The notes under the pieces are model-generated. The model did no database searches. It worked only from the letters and a program-made list of their open reading frames with translations, and was not told the origin of the DNA. This document shows positions 8,905-16,597 of a stretch of 54,164 bases of DNA, piece after piece. The stretch is from positions 260,317 to 314,480 of the forward strand of contig NZ_HE610997.1 of NCBI RefSeq assembly GCF_000285555.1, read 5' to 3'. The translations under genes and the position numbers were made by a program. The DNA is from Kurthia massiliensis. Lineage in GTDB: Bacteria; Bacillota; Bacilli; Bacillales_A; Planococcaceae. How positions within the stretch are numbered: position 1 is the stretch's first letter; each line of letters opens with the position of its first letter.

Positions 8905-9048
8905 AGCGATTACTCCTTTACTTTCTATGCTGCGTATGTAAATTTGAACAAAAAAGCCCCTACTTCCCTATGTCCATACTATTAATATAGGTGAAATAAG
9001 CGCCTCTAGTTGTCTAGTCAGCTGTCGATTTTTAATTCCTAGTAAACA
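8905..9048 (-). promoter_or_regulatory. structured sumT leader of unknown class
   Basis: The expected transcript leader between the 9056-9084 promoter and sumT is about 145 bases. It holds a CTAG-acaa-CTAG hairpin, a CCTAT/ATAGG pair around 14 bases, and a GGGGC followed by six T (8952-8962), which looks like a terminator tail without an obvious perfect partner. Two similar segments (AACTAGAGGCGCTT and AAGTAGGGGCTTTT) lie about 50 bases apart. I looked for the conserved SAM-I riboswitch core, which is common upstream of sulfur genes, and did not see it. Confidence 0.35.
9034..9047. promoter_or_regulatory. candidate sulfur-regulator operator, copy B
   Basis: AATTCCTAGTAAAC lies 8 bases downstream of the sumT -10 box. 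It matches AATCCTTAGTAAAC at 9275-9288 at 12 of 14 positions. The location would block early transcription. CymR or another Rrf2-type cysteine regulator is the natural suspect, but this is inference. Confidence 0.35.
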
Positions 9049-9055
9049 TGTAAAG

Positions 9056-9084
9056 ATAATAAAATAATCTGTAAACAAAGTCAA
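9056..9084 (-). promoter_or_regulatory. sigma-A promoter of sumT-sirB-cysJI
   Basis: TTGACT (9079-9084) and TATTAT (9056-9061) on the minus strand are separated by exactly 17 bases. It lies in the short space just after yezD, so the larger operon can be transcribed independently of yezD. Confidence 0.65.
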
Positions 9085-9098
9085 TAGCTAGGATTTTT

Positions 9099-9254
9099 TT
9101 ACTTTTTACGTTGTTGTTGGAATCGTTGTTTCTCTACGCGATTAATTTGAACGATTACACCATCTTGAATCGTAATTTGAACTTCACCGAATTGGATGCC
9201 TTCAATTGCTTTCTCAATTGCCTTTAGACGTTCTTCATGTGTCATTTGAGCCAT
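9099..9254 (-). CDS. yezD: YezD-family small protein (DUF2292)
   Basis: A 51-residue protein. Its central 'IQFGEVQITIQDGVIVQI' is the hallmark of the YezD/DUF2292 family, small proteins often encoded beside cysteine and sulfate-assimilation genes in Bacillales; the biochemical role is not known to me. The N-terminal half is a charged helix (EERLKAIEKAIEG) and the tail is basic (QRFQQQRKK). The ATG is preceded by GGGGGG 10 bases upstream and by an excellent promoter at 9316-9344. It heads the sulfite-reduction gene group, and its promoter region shares an operator-like motif with the sumT promoter. The position supports a sulfur-linked role. Confidence 0.85.
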   Translation of the reverse strand: MAQMTHEERLKAIEKAIEGIQFGEVQITIQDGVIVQINRVEKQRFQQQRKK

Positions 9255-9274
9255 TGTGATCGTTCCCCCCTTTA

Positions 9275-9288
9275 AATCCTTAGTAAAC
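9275..9288. promoter_or_regulatory. candidate sulfur-regulator operator, copy A
   Basis: AATCCTTAGTAAAC in the yezD leader is part of a wider dyad (CCTTAGT and ACTAATAGG, 9278-9294). It matches copy B at 9034-9047 at 12 of 14 positions. Two copies downstream of two promoters of one pathway argue for a shared repressor. Confidence 0.4.
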
Positions 9289-9315
9289 TAATAGGTTTTA
9301 ACAAGAATTGTTTCA

Positions 9316-9344
9316 ATTCTATGCCGTTCACTAATAAATGTCAA
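9316..9344 (-). promoter_or_regulatory. sigma-A promoter of yezD
   Basis: A consensus TTGACA (9339-9344) and TAGAAT (9316-9321) on the minus strand with a 17-base spacer. It is one of the best promoter matches in the window. Confidence 0.75.
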
Positions 9345-9399
9345 CCGCTTTTTAGAAATTGACAGAAAATTTTCTTAAAAACAGTCAAATGCAAAGTAG

Positions 9400-9428
9400 T
9401 TTACATTTCAATAAGAAATCAGGATAAT
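9400..9428 (+). promoter_or_regulatory. promoter of the NAD(P)-binding protein gene
   Basis: TTTACA (9400-9405) and GATAAT (9423-9428) are separated by 17 bases. The predicted transcript would start about 15 bases before the ATG, at or just before the ribosome site (GGAGGTG). Confidence 0.55.
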
Positions 9429-9449
9429 AGTAACGGAGGTGCTTACATA

Positions 9450-10073
9450 ATGGACAAACTAGTAATTTTTGGAGCAACAGGTGGCGTCGGTCAACATGCT
9501 GTACGTCAAGCTTTATCCGAGGAGTATGCGGTGACAGCATTCGTACGCTCACCAGAAAAATTAGCGATTGAAGATGAAAACTTAACGGTGATTCAAGGGG
9601 ACGCAATGGATGCTGAAGCAGTAGCAGCAGCAATCGAAGGTGCAGACGCAGTCGTGTCTACGTTAGGTACACCACAAAATACAGACGTTGAAAATCCAAT
9701 CTCTGTGATGATTCAAAACGTTGTAGACGGTATGGTGAAACACGGGGTAAAACGCATCGTCTATACAGCGAGTGCTGGCGTAGATGGTGAAATCCAAGGT
9801 GAACGTGGCCAACAAGTGATGAACTATTTAAAACCGTATTTAATTGATCATAAAAAATCAATTGAAGCTATCCAACAAGCTGGCTTAACGTATACGATTA
9901 TTCGCCCAATGGGATTAACGAATGATGAACCACTACGTCGCTATGCATTATCTTACGATGATGTACCAGAAGCAGCAAAATCAATTAGCCGCGATGATGT
10001 AGCGAACGCTGTCATTATGGCGATTCCAAACGCAAACTTCATGGGTCAATCAATTGCCGTATTTAATATGTAA
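9450..10073 (+). CDS. NAD(P)-binding atypical short-chain dehydrogenase/reductase
   Basis: A 207-residue Rossmann-fold protein. The N-terminal 'LVIFGATGGVGQHAVRQAL' carries the GxxGxxG dinucleotide loop of atypical SDR/NmrA-type proteins. It is followed by 'FVRSPEKL' (the arginine suggests NADP(H) preference), 'DAVVSTLG', 'RIVYTASAG' and 'YTIIRPMGLTND'. The classical YxxxK catalytic pair is not apparent, so it may be a redox sensor, isomerase or flavin-type reductase; the substrate is unknown. GGAGGTG lies 8 bases before the ATG. It is divergent from the yezD operon and followed after 63 bases by the isochorismatase-like gene. Confidence 0.85.
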   Translation: MDKLVIFGATGGVGQHAVRQALSEEYAVTAFVRSPEKLAIEDENLTVIQGDAMDAEAVAAAIEGADAVVSTLGTPQNTDVENPISVMIQNVVDGMVKHGVKRIVYTASAGVDGEIQGERGQQVMNYLKPYLIDHKKSIEAIQQAGLTYTIIRPMGLTNDEPLRRYALSYDDVPEAAKSISRDDVANAVIMAIPNANFMGQSIAVFNM

Positions 10074-10136
10074 TACGTGAAACAGCCTTCCATTACATGC
10101 TATAGTGAACCTATACATGTGATGGGAGGTTTTTTA

Positions 10137-10667
10137 ATGACAACAGTATTTGTCATCGTAGATGTCCAACATAAAATTTTATCAGTTATGAGTGAACCCG
10201 AAAAAACGACGAACGCCCTCGTTCAATTAACGACAGGTATGCAGTTACTAGATATACCAACCATTTTATTAGAACAATACCCACAAGGTCTCGGTCCAAC
10301 AGATAGCGCTATTCAAGCCGTTATTCCACACATTGAACCAATTGAAAAAACAGCTTTTAGTGCGTATGAAGCGCCTGCGTTTAAAAGCGCATTAGCGCAA
10401 TTTGAGGACATCGATCGTATCGTATTGTGCGGGATTGAATCACACATTTGCCTTTACCAAACAGCGCGCGACTTACTTGATGCAGGCTATCACGTAGAAG
10501 TTGTTGCCGACGCTGTAGATGCACGAACAGTGGACAATAAACAAATCGGTCTTGATCGCATGGCACAACATGGCGCCTATATTACAAGCACCGAAATGAT
10601 TTTATTTGATTTATTAAAACATGCCAAACATCCGCAATTTAAAGCGATTAGTAAGCTAATTAAATAA
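10137..10667 (+). CDS. isochorismatase-family hydrolase
   Basis: About 176 residues from the ATG at 10137, which is preceded by GGGAGGT. An in-frame ATG 60 bases upstream lacks a ribosome site. The cysteine-hydrolase triad is visible: Asp in 'VFVIVDVQHK' (about residue 9), Lys in 'IEKTAFSAY' (about 77) and nucleophile Cys in 'CGIESHICLYQTARDLL' (about 107-112). Family members hydrolyse amides such as nicotinamide, but the substrate here cannot be told. It has no isochorismate-pathway neighbours. A terminator follows. Confidence 0.85.
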   Translation: MTTVFVIVDVQHKILSVMSEPEKTTNALVQLTTGMQLLDIPTILLEQYPQGLGPTDSAIQAVIPHIEPIEKTAFSAYEAPAFKSALAQFEDIDRIVLCGIESHICLYQTARDLLDAGYHVEVVADAVDARTVDNKQIGLDRMAQHGAYITSTEMILFDLLKHAKHPQFKAISKLIK

Positions 10668-10673
10668 CAACTC

Positions 10674-10698
10674 ATGGCGACTTTCGTCGTCATTTTTT
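10674..10698 (+). terminator. terminator after the isochorismatase-like gene
   Basis: ATGGCGAC pairs with GTCGTCAT (one G-U) around a 4-base loop and runs into six T residues. Confidence 0.7.
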
Positions 10699-10729
10699 AT
10701 GTTTTCTGAAATTTTAATACCAAGTTAAC

Positions 10730-10759
10730 TTGTAGGTTTAATATATTTTGTGTTATACT
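10730..10759 (+). promoter_or_regulatory. promoter of the esterase gene
   Basis: TTGTAG (10730-10735) and TATACT (10754-10759) with an 18-base spacer, about 35 bases before the ATG. Confidence 0.5.
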
Positions 10760-10793
10760 ATGTGCAACAACAAACGTAAAAGGGGTTTTTCAT

Positions 10794-11708
10794 ATGACAT
10801 TACATAAAGGATCTATCGGTTATATCGAAGCGAATAAAGGAGTACCTTACTATGAACAAGCGCCAGAAGCAGTTCGTGCAGCGCGTGCACGTGCACCACA
10901 TTACGGCGTTTGCGTAACAGGTATTCAGTCTATTGAAGATCGTCAAATTGACGTACGCGATGCGGAAATTAATGTTCGTATTTATACACCAGAAGGCGAT
11001 GGACCATTTCCTGTTATTATGTATTATCATGGTGGCGGTTGGGTATTTGGGAGTCCTGAATATGCAGATGGTGGTTGCCGCTATTTAACAGCTGCTTCAG
11101 GTGCCGTCGTTGTCAGTGTCGATTATCGATTAGCACCTGAACATCCATTCCCTACCCCTGTGAATGATGCATATGATGCCCTCGTATGGGTATATGAACA
11201 TGCCGAACAATTAAACATCGATCGTCAGCAAATTACCCTCAGTGGTGACAGTGCAGGTGGTAACTTAGCGGCAGTTGTCAGTGCGTTAAGTGCCGATTAC
11301 GACGGACCAAAAATTTCACAACAAGCCCTTATCTATCCTGTTGTCGATACAGATTTCACGACAGTTAGCTACGATGCTTATGGTGAAAATTTAGGATTAG
11401 ATAAAGAAGGTATGATTTGGTTTGCAGACCATTACGTATCACGTGCTGACCTGAAAAATCCACTCGTTGCACCGCTACAAGCGAAACGATTTGACCATTT
11501 ACCCCGTACACTGCTCATCGCCGCACAATACGATGTGCTCGTGGACGAAGGCATTCGTTACGTCGAAACGCTACAACAAGCTGGCGTCCATGCAGAGCGT
11601 GTTGAAATGGCGGGATTAATCCATAGCTACTATAGTAAAATTGAATTTTTCGATGAAGAAACAAAACAAACTGCGCAGCTTATCGCAGATTTTATTCACC
11701 AATCTTAA
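10794..11708 (+). CDS. alpha/beta hydrolase, HSL-type esterase/lipase
   Basis: A 304-residue esterase of the hormone-sensitive-lipase (alpha/beta hydrolase fold-3) family. The oxyanion motif 'YHGGGW' is near residues 78-83, the nucleophile elbow 'GDSAGG' near 150-155, the acid 'AAQYDVLVDEG' near 246-256 and the histidine 'GLIHSYY' near 276-282, so the catalytic triad is complete. No signal peptide is seen, so it acts in the cytoplasm on short-chain esters, probably. AAAAGGGG precedes the ATG; it has its own promoter and a strong terminator, so it is a single-gene unit. Confidence 0.92.
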   Translation: MTLHKGSIGYIEANKGVPYYEQAPEAVRAARARAPHYGVCVTGIQSIEDRQIDVRDAEINVRIYTPEGDGPFPVIMYYHGGGWVFGSPEYADGGCRYLTAASGAVVVSVDYRLAPEHPFPTPVNDAYDALVWVYEHAEQLNIDRQQITLSGDSAGGNLAAVVSALSADYDGPKISQQALIYPVVDTDFTTVSYDAYGENLGLDKEGMIWFADHYVSRADLKNPLVAPLQAKRFDHLPRTLLIAAQYDVLVDEGIRYVETLQQAGVHAERVEMAGLIHSYYSKIEFFDEETKQTAQLIADFIHQS

Positions 11709-11715
11709 TGAATCT

Positions 11716-11745
11716 AAGGCGTATCGTATATGCGGTACGCCTTTT
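11716..11745 (+). terminator. terminator after the esterase gene
   Basis: A long near-perfect hairpin (AAGGCGTA...TACGCCTT with several further pairs inside), followed by T residues. Confidence 0.8.
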
Positions 11746-11773
11746 ATACGTTGTCGCATTTATCCATGGTTAT

Positions 11774-11788
11774 TGAGAATAGCTATCA
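11774..11788. promoter_or_regulatory. Fur-box-like operator before the ferrochelatase gene
   Basis: TGAGAATAGCTATCA matches the 7-1-7 Fur consensus (TGATAATNATTATCA) at 12 of 14 informative positions. It ends 2 bases before a TATAAT -10 box (11791-11796), an ideal place for repression. PerR has a related site, but the outer TGA/TCA fits Fur better. Confidence 0.5.
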
Positions 11789-11829
11789 TTTATAATGAAG
11801 AAAACGTGTTGAAGGAGGAATTTTTTTCT

Positions 11830-12720
11830 ATGTTAGGTATTTTATTTTATGCATATGGTGCACCTGAGTCGATTGATGATGTGCCTGCTTATTTTGAACA
11901 CATTATCGGGCGTACACCACCGGAACCGATGATGAAAGGTATCGTCCAACAATTTAAAGATTTACAAACAGCAGACCCGATTACGGTGTACACACCACGT
12001 ATTGCTGAAGCGCTTGAAACGATTTTAAATCATGACGCGAATGAACAAGTCAAAGTGTATACTGCTTACAAACATACTGCACCGTTTACGGACGATGCAA
12101 TTGCACAAGCGCGTGAAGACGGCTGTACACGTCTCGCAACAGTTACAGTCAATCCGATTTACTCAGCTTCAGGTGGCGGCAGTTTCCACGAAGAAGTCGC
12201 ACAAAAAGTAACGGATTTACCTGTAAGTGCGCTTAAAAATTATTACGCAGCAGACAGTATTGTCGCTGTATACGCACGTCGTGTAAAACAAGCTGTAGCC
12301 TTTTTACCACGCGATGCGAAGAAAAAAGTGTTTTATACCGTACATAGTCAAATTGTAGACCCTGAACGCAACACGCCGTATGTAACAGCGTTCCAAAAAT
12401 TTGCCAAACTCGTGTCTGAAAAAGCAGGCGTGACAGATTATGAAGCGGTTTACCGTAGCGGGCGTAAAGGCTGGTTAGACCCAGATGTGAAAGAAGCGAT
12501 TCGTCGCGATACAGAAACTGGTTATGACGGCTTTGTCACATGTGAATTGTTATCAATCGTGCCAGATATGGAATCTTATTTCGAAATCGGTCGCGATTGT
12601 AAAGCCGTTTGTGAATCGCTAAACGTCTCATTCGTGCAAAGCGAATTTATCGGTGATAGCTTTGACGGTGTCGTTGCGCTTGCCAATGAAATCAAAACGC
12701 TTAATTATGCAAAAATTTAG
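11830..12720 (+). CDS. hemH: ferrochelatase-family protein (coproporphyrin/protoporphyrin ferrochelatase)
   Basis: About 296 residues from the ATG at 11830, preceded by GAAGGAGGA. The reading frame continues upstream but without a ribosome site. The sequence opens 'LGILFYAYGAPESIDDVPAYFEHI', the ferrochelatase lead with the AYG turn. 'VFYTVHSQI' holds the metal-site His, and the Glu of 'PDMESYFE' falls where the second catalytic acid is expected. The length is slightly below the usual 310. It does not sit with hemE and hemY as in Bacillus, and it has a Fur-like operator, so it may be a second, iron-regulated copy. An AT-rich 9-bp inverted repeat spans its stop. Confidence 0.85.
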   Translation: MLGILFYAYGAPESIDDVPAYFEHIIGRTPPEPMMKGIVQQFKDLQTADPITVYTPRIAEALETILNHDANEQVKVYTAYKHTAPFTDDAIAQAREDGCTRLATVTVNPIYSASGGGSFHEEVAQKVTDLPVSALKNYYAADSIVAVYARRVKQAVAFLPRDAKKKVFYTVHSQIVDPERNTPYVTAFQKFAKLVSEKAGVTDYEAVYRSGRKGWLDPDVKEAIRRDTETGYDGFVTCELLSIVPDMESYFEIGRDCKAVCESLNVSFVQSEFIGDSFDGVVALANEIKTLNYAKI

Positions 12721-12780
12721 AACATTTTTGCAATGACGTGTTACAATACTTGTATTCTGTATATAAAGGGGTTATTGTCC

Positions 12781-13251
12781 ATGTCAAAAGAACAAACAAA
12801 TGTAGAAAGCTTTGATTTAGATCATACAAAAGTACAAGCACCTTACGTCCGCCTAGCAGGTACGAAAAAAGGCCAAAATGGCGATGTCGTGACAAAGTAT
12901 GATGTTCGTTTCAAACAACCAAATAAAGAACATATGGACATGCCGGCACTTCATTCTTTAGAGCATTTAACAGCCGATCGCATTCGTAATCATTCTGACC
13001 AAGTAATTGACTGGTCACCAATGGGTTGTCAAACAGGTTTTTACGTATCGTTCATTAATCATGATGATTATGAAGATGTGTTAAACATTTTAGAAGCGAC
13101 GATGAAAGATGTATTAGCAGCAGACCACGTTCCTGCATGTAATGAAGTACAATGTGGTTGGGCAGCGAGCCATAGTTTAGAAGGTGCACAAGCACTAGCA
13201 AAAGAATTTCTTGCAAAGCGTGACGAATGGTCACAAGTTTTCGCACAATAA
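12781..13251 (+). CDS. luxS: S-ribosylhomocysteine lyase (AI-2 synthesis)
   Basis: A 156-residue LuxS. It cleaves S-ribosylhomocysteine to homocysteine and DPD, the AI-2 precursor, as part of SAM-by-product recycling. The metal ligands are visible as H58-x-x-E-H62 ('HSLEH') and C125 ('VQCGWAAS'), and catalytic C83 is in 'MGCQTGFY'. The length matches the Bacillus protein (157). The start is the ATG at 12781 after AAAGGGG; upstream in-frame codons lack a ribosome site. A strong bidirectional terminator follows. Confidence 0.97.
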   Translation: MSKEQTNVESFDLDHTKVQAPYVRLAGTKKGQNGDVVTKYDVRFKQPNKEHMDMPALHSLEHLTADRIRNHSDQVIDWSPMGCQTGFYVSFINHDDYEDVLNILEATMKDVLAADHVPACNEVQCGWAASHSLEGAQALAKEFLAKRDEWSQVFAQ

Positions 13252-13289
13252 TAAAAAGCGAGCCGCAACATGGCTCGCTTTTTATTATT
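13247..13289. terminator. bidirectional terminator between luxS and the flavin reductase-like gene
   Basis: An 18-bp nearly perfect stem (AAAAAGCGAGCC paired with GGCTCGCTTTTT and flanking A/T pairs) with a 7-base loop lies between two convergent genes. Confidence 0.9.
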
Positions 13290-13893
13290 TCGGACGTTCT
13301 AATGTAAACTGTTCGCCAACTTTAGCGTAGTCGTTACCAGCAAGACGACTGATTGCTTGTAAGCCCGTTGCATCTACGTGACCATTGTCTACATCATAAT
13401 ATGTCTCATCAATGTGGAAACGTTCAACTTTACCAATCATTAAATCGAATGTTGGATATTGTTCATTCGTAATATGTTGTTCGAGCGTGCATTCCATCCA
13501 AAACTTCGCTTGTGCTACCCCTGGTACATCAATGACATCACTTTCAACGAGTGTAAAATCTGTAAAACGCATCTCACTATCATTATGCGCAAGTGGTGCA
13601 GCAGTTTGGTTGACGTCTTCAACGATATGTTCGGTCGTAACGTGCACCGCAAATTGTTTCGTATCCGCAATATTTTTAGCGCTATCTTTTTGTACGCCAT
13701 TTTTCCGTTGAATCGAAACAGAAATTAATGGCGGGTTCGCTGAAACGATATTAAAATAACTAAATGGTGCAGCATTAACGACACCTTCTGTTGATTTTGT
13801 CGTCACAAATGCGACTGGTCTCGGAATAATGGCCCCAGTCATTAATTTATAATTATCGCGTTCTTGCTGTTCTTTAGGATCAATTGAATACAT
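13285..13893 (-). CDS. flavin reductase-like FMN-binding split-barrel protein
   Basis: A 202-residue protein of the flavin-reductase/DIM6-NTAB family. Its opening 'LMTGAIIPRPVAFVTTKSTEGVVNAAPFSYFNIVSANPP' region (about 17-55) is the FMN-binding signature, with 'KDSAKNI' and 'FWMECTLEQH' further on. Such proteins bind FMN as dimers, and some reduce free flavin; the partner is unknown here. The ATG is preceded by AAAGGGGGAG. It is monocistronic between two terminators, with no oxygenase gene nearby to receive reduced flavin. Confidence 0.88.
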   Translation of the reverse strand: MYSIDPKEQQERDNYKLMTGAIIPRPVAFVTTKSTEGVVNAAPFSYFNIVSANPPLISVSIQRKNGVQKDSAKNIADTKQFAVHVTTEHIVEDVNQTAAPLAHNDSEMRFTDFTLVESDVIDVPGVAQAKFWMECTLEQHITNEQYPTFDLMIGKVERFHIDETYYDVDNGHVDATGLQAISRLAGNDYAKVGEQFTLERPK

Positions 13894-13926
13894 ATTTTCT
13901 CCCCCTTTGACTTAGCATATCAAAAA

Positions 13927-13955
13927 AAGCATTCACCATGCTATGATGAATGCTT
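13927..13955 (-). terminator. terminator of the acyl-CoA synthetase gene
   Basis: AAGCATTCA pairs with TGAATGCTT around an 11-base loop and is followed on the minus strand by a run of T residues. Confidence 0.75.
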
Positions 13956-13961
13956 CGTATT

Positions 13962-15488
13962 TTACGATAATTTTTGTAACTCGCGTCGTAAAATTTTGCC
14001 TGTCGTATTTTTCGGTAACTCTTCTAAAAAGACGACGCGACGTGGGACTTTATACTTCGCTAAATGTTCACGACAATATGCTAGTACTTCTTCTTCTGTG
14101 AGCGCATCATCTGTCTTAACGATATAGCTCATTACGACTTCCCCTTGTTCAGGGTCTGGCATACCGACAGCAGCAGCTTCTGCAATTAGTGGATGATTGT
14201 ACAATACTTCCTCTACTTCACGCGGATAGACGTTGAATCCACCGACAATAATGACTTCTTTTTTACGATCCACGATATAAAAATACCCTTCCTCATCTTG
14301 TCGCGCTAAGTCTCCGGTATGTAGCCATCCATCTTTTAATGCGGCCGCTGTTGCTTCAGGCATTTTATAATACCCTTTCATCACATTCGGCCCCTTTACG
14401 ATGAGCTCTCCAACTTGCCCAACCGGTACATCGTTGCCATCTGGGTCAACGATACGATTCGTCACATTGACGATATTCAAGCCGATAGAGCCTGCTTTAT
14501 TTGGACGATCAATCGGATTAAAGCACGTAACAGGTGAAGCTTCTGATAACCCGTAACCTTCACGAATTTTCACATCGTATTTCGCTTCAAAATCGTGTAA
14601 TAAGGCGACTGGTAACGATGAACCACCTGAAATCCATAAGCGCACACTTTGCATATCTTCTTTCGTTGCACCAGGATATTGATATAAGAAATTAAACATC
14701 GTTGGCACACCTGCAAACATCGTCGCCTCGTATTGTTTAATAACACGCGTCACTTCAGCGGGGCTAAACTGTGGCATGATAAGCAACGTACCCCCTTGAA
14801 TAAGCGGCGCATTCATCGCTACCGTTAAACAAAAGACATGAAACATCGGTAATGTTGTCACAACACGATCTTCTCCTGAAATGCCTAAATAATGACCGAC
14901 ATCACGTGCATTGGCATATAAATTATCATGTGTTAACATGACGCCTTTCGGTTTCCCTGTCGTTCCTGACGTATATAAAATGAGCGCCACATCATCGCCT
15001 GTTACGACGACATCTTGTAAAGCATGTGATTGTTGCATAAAGTGCGTAAACGGTATAAACGCTTGCGCCATCTTACTTTTCACCCAAGATGTGTCAGGAG
15101 ATGTTTCACAAATGATATATTGTTTTACTGCTACATCATCTGCAAATTTCTCAATCACAGGTACAACTTTATCGAGAGCAACGACAAGTTTTACATCGCC
15201 ATCATTTAAAATATATGAAATTTCATCTGCTGTATAAATTGGATTAATCGGAATCGCTGTAATACCTGCGCGGAAGGCACCGTATAACGCGATAATATAA
15301 TGTGGTGAATTGCCTAAAAGGAGTGCAATATGATCTCCTTTTTGTAAACCGAGTTGTTGAAGTCCTGCTGCAAAACGTGTCACTTGAGCATCGAGCTCAC
15401 GATACGTCGTTGCTTTATCCATGAAAATATACGCATCTTTTCCTGCACATTGTGTAGCGGTTTCTTTGAAGCGTGTTGATAAATTCAT
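13962..15488 (-). CDS. long-chain fatty acid-CoA ligase
   Basis: A 508-residue adenylate-forming enzyme that activates a fatty acid to acyl-AMP and then acyl-CoA. Motifs: 'LILYTSGTTGKPKGVMLTH' (P-loop, about 165-183), 'EGYGLSEASP' (about 316-325), 'YGWLHTGDLA'-type region seen as 'GWLHTGDLARQDEEGYFYIVDRKK' in two parts (about 387-410), and the catalytic lysine near the C-terminus in 'NTTGKILRRELQ'. The ATG follows GGGGGA. A perfect 16-bp palindrome lies 23 bases upstream, suggesting control by a fatty-acid-responsive repressor. Chain-length preference cannot be read from the sequence. Confidence 0.92.
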   Translation of the reverse strand: MNLSTRFKETATQCAGKDAYIFMDKATTYRELDAQVTRFAAGLQQLGLQKGDHIALLLGNSPHYIIALYGAFRAGITAIPINPIYTADEISYILNDGDVKLVVALDKVVPVIEKFADDVAVKQYIICETSPDTSWVKSKMAQAFIPFTHFMQQSHALQDVVVTGDDVALILYTSGTTGKPKGVMLTHDNLYANARDVGHYLGISGEDRVVTTLPMFHVFCLTVAMNAPLIQGGTLLIMPQFSPAEVTRVIKQYEATMFAGVPTMFNFLYQYPGATKEDMQSVRLWISGGSSLPVALLHDFEAKYDVKIREGYGLSEASPVTCFNPIDRPNKAGSIGLNIVNVTNRIVDPDGNDVPVGQVGELIVKGPNVMKGYYKMPEATAAALKDGWLHTGDLARQDEEGYFYIVDRKKEVIIVGGFNVYPREVEEVLYNHPLIAEAAAVGMPDPEQGEVVMSYIVKTDDALTEEEVLAYCREHLAKYKVPRRVVFLEELPKNTTGKILRRELQKLS

Positions 15489-15510
15489 TCTTTGTTCCCC
15501 CTATCGGAAA

Positions 15511-15526
15511 TGAATAGCTATTCATA
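15511..15526. promoter_or_regulatory. palindromic operator before the acyl-CoA synthetase
   Basis: ATGAATAGCTATTCAT is a perfect 16-bp palindrome. Its half-site (TGAAT...ATTCA) resembles the outer parts of the Bacillus FadR (YsiA) operator TGAATGANTANTCATTCA, though the spacing is shorter. It lies just downstream of a TACAAT box (minus strand), so repression is plausible. Confidence 0.4.
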
Positions 15527-15647
15527 TATCCATATTGTACACTTATTTCAATAAAAAGGAAAATGAAATTATTGATTAAAATAGAATTTATTTGCATTTA
15601 AAAGAAAAAGAGCGATCAATGTATGATGCGCTCCTCAGGAAAAATGA

Positions 15648-16589
15648 CTATGGTTTTTTAATTAATTGATGTTGATGCCATTCAAATTCACTAAAATCAT
15701 GTACGAGATGAGTGCTCGGATGAATGGTACGCGCTTCTGCTTTCATGCGCGCAATATCTGTCGCTAAAAAGCGTGCACTTAAATGATTGAGTAGTAATGT
15801 TTTTACACCGGCTGCTTCTGCTACTTCTGCGGCTTCTTTGTTCGTAGAATGGCCATATTGACTCGCTAAATTTTCCGTCGCCGCATCAAATGTTGATTCA
15901 TGTACGAGCACATCCGCATCTTGCGCAAGAATAATGGCATTTTCACATTTACGTGTATCTCCTAAAATCGTCACGATAAAACCAGGTTTCGGTTCACTTA
16001 ATACATCGTCACTACACACGACGGTGCCATCTGCTAATGTAATGTCTTCACCTGATTTTAACTTTCCTAATAGCGGTCCTTTCGGAACACCAAGTGCTGT
16101 CGCTTTATCGATATCTAATGCGCCGTTTAAAGCCTTTTGTTCAATACGATATCCCCAACAAGGAACGACATGTTGTAATGGCATCGCACGAACGATAAAT
16201 TGTTCATCTTCATAGATGACCCCTTCCTCTACTTCAACAAAATGGAGTGGATACGTTAAATGTGTGCCGGTCACCGTATTTGTCATCGTGACCCATTCTT
16301 TTAACCCTTTCGGCCCGTAAATCGTTAGTGGTGTATTGCCCCCTAAAAATGAACGAGAACCGATAAAACCTGGTAAGCCAAAAATATGATCACCGTGTAA
16401 ATGCGTAATAAATACTTTATCAATTTTACGTGGTTTAATCGGTGTTTCTAAAATTTGATGTTGCGTAGCTTCTCCACAGTCGAACAGCCAAATCGCACCA
16501 ATTTCATCTAATAATTTAAAGGCCAGTGCACTCGTTTTACGCTCCTTTGATGGCATTCCTGCACCTGTCCCTAAAAATTGCATTTGCAT
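15648..16589 (-). CDS. rnz: ribonuclease Z
   Basis: A 313-residue metallo-beta-lactamase-fold nuclease that removes the 3' trailer of tRNA precursors lacking an encoded CCA. 'FITHLHGDHIFGLPGF' carries the zinc motif H63-x-H65-x-D67-H68. 'GDTRKCENA' and 'LLNHLSARF' give further ligands, and 'PTKG'-like exosite residues lie between. The length matches the Bacillus enzyme. The ATG is preceded by TAGGA. It starts 8 bases after the end of dinB, so the two are probably co-transcribed. Confidence 0.95.
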   Translation of the reverse strand: MQMQFLGTGAGMPSKERKTSALAFKLLDEIGAIWLFDCGEATQHQILETPIKPRKIDKVFITHLHGDHIFGLPGFIGSRSFLGGNTPLTIYGPKGLKEWVTMTNTVTGTHLTYPLHFVEVEEGVIYEDEQFIVRAMPLQHVVPCWGYRIEQKALNGALDIDKATALGVPKGPLLGKLKSGEDITLADGTVVCSDDVLSEPKPGFIVTILGDTRKCENAIILAQDADVLVHESTFDAATENLASQYGHSTNKEAAEVAEAAGVKTLLLNHLSARFLATDIARMKAEARTIHPSTHLVHDFSEFEWHQHQLIKKP

Positions 16590-16597
16590 ATTTGTTC

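Noticed and set aside
8905..9100. SAM-I (S-box) riboswitch upstream of the sulfur operon
   Set aside because: The conserved core (kink-turn, GAAGCC-type and GCAACC-type segments) is not visible in either orientation, though the operon type makes it a reasonable expectation.
12708..12732. AT-rich inverted repeat spanning the hemH stop as a terminator
   Set aside because: The 9-bp stem has few G-C pairs and no T-run follows. luxS may be transcribed partly by read-through.
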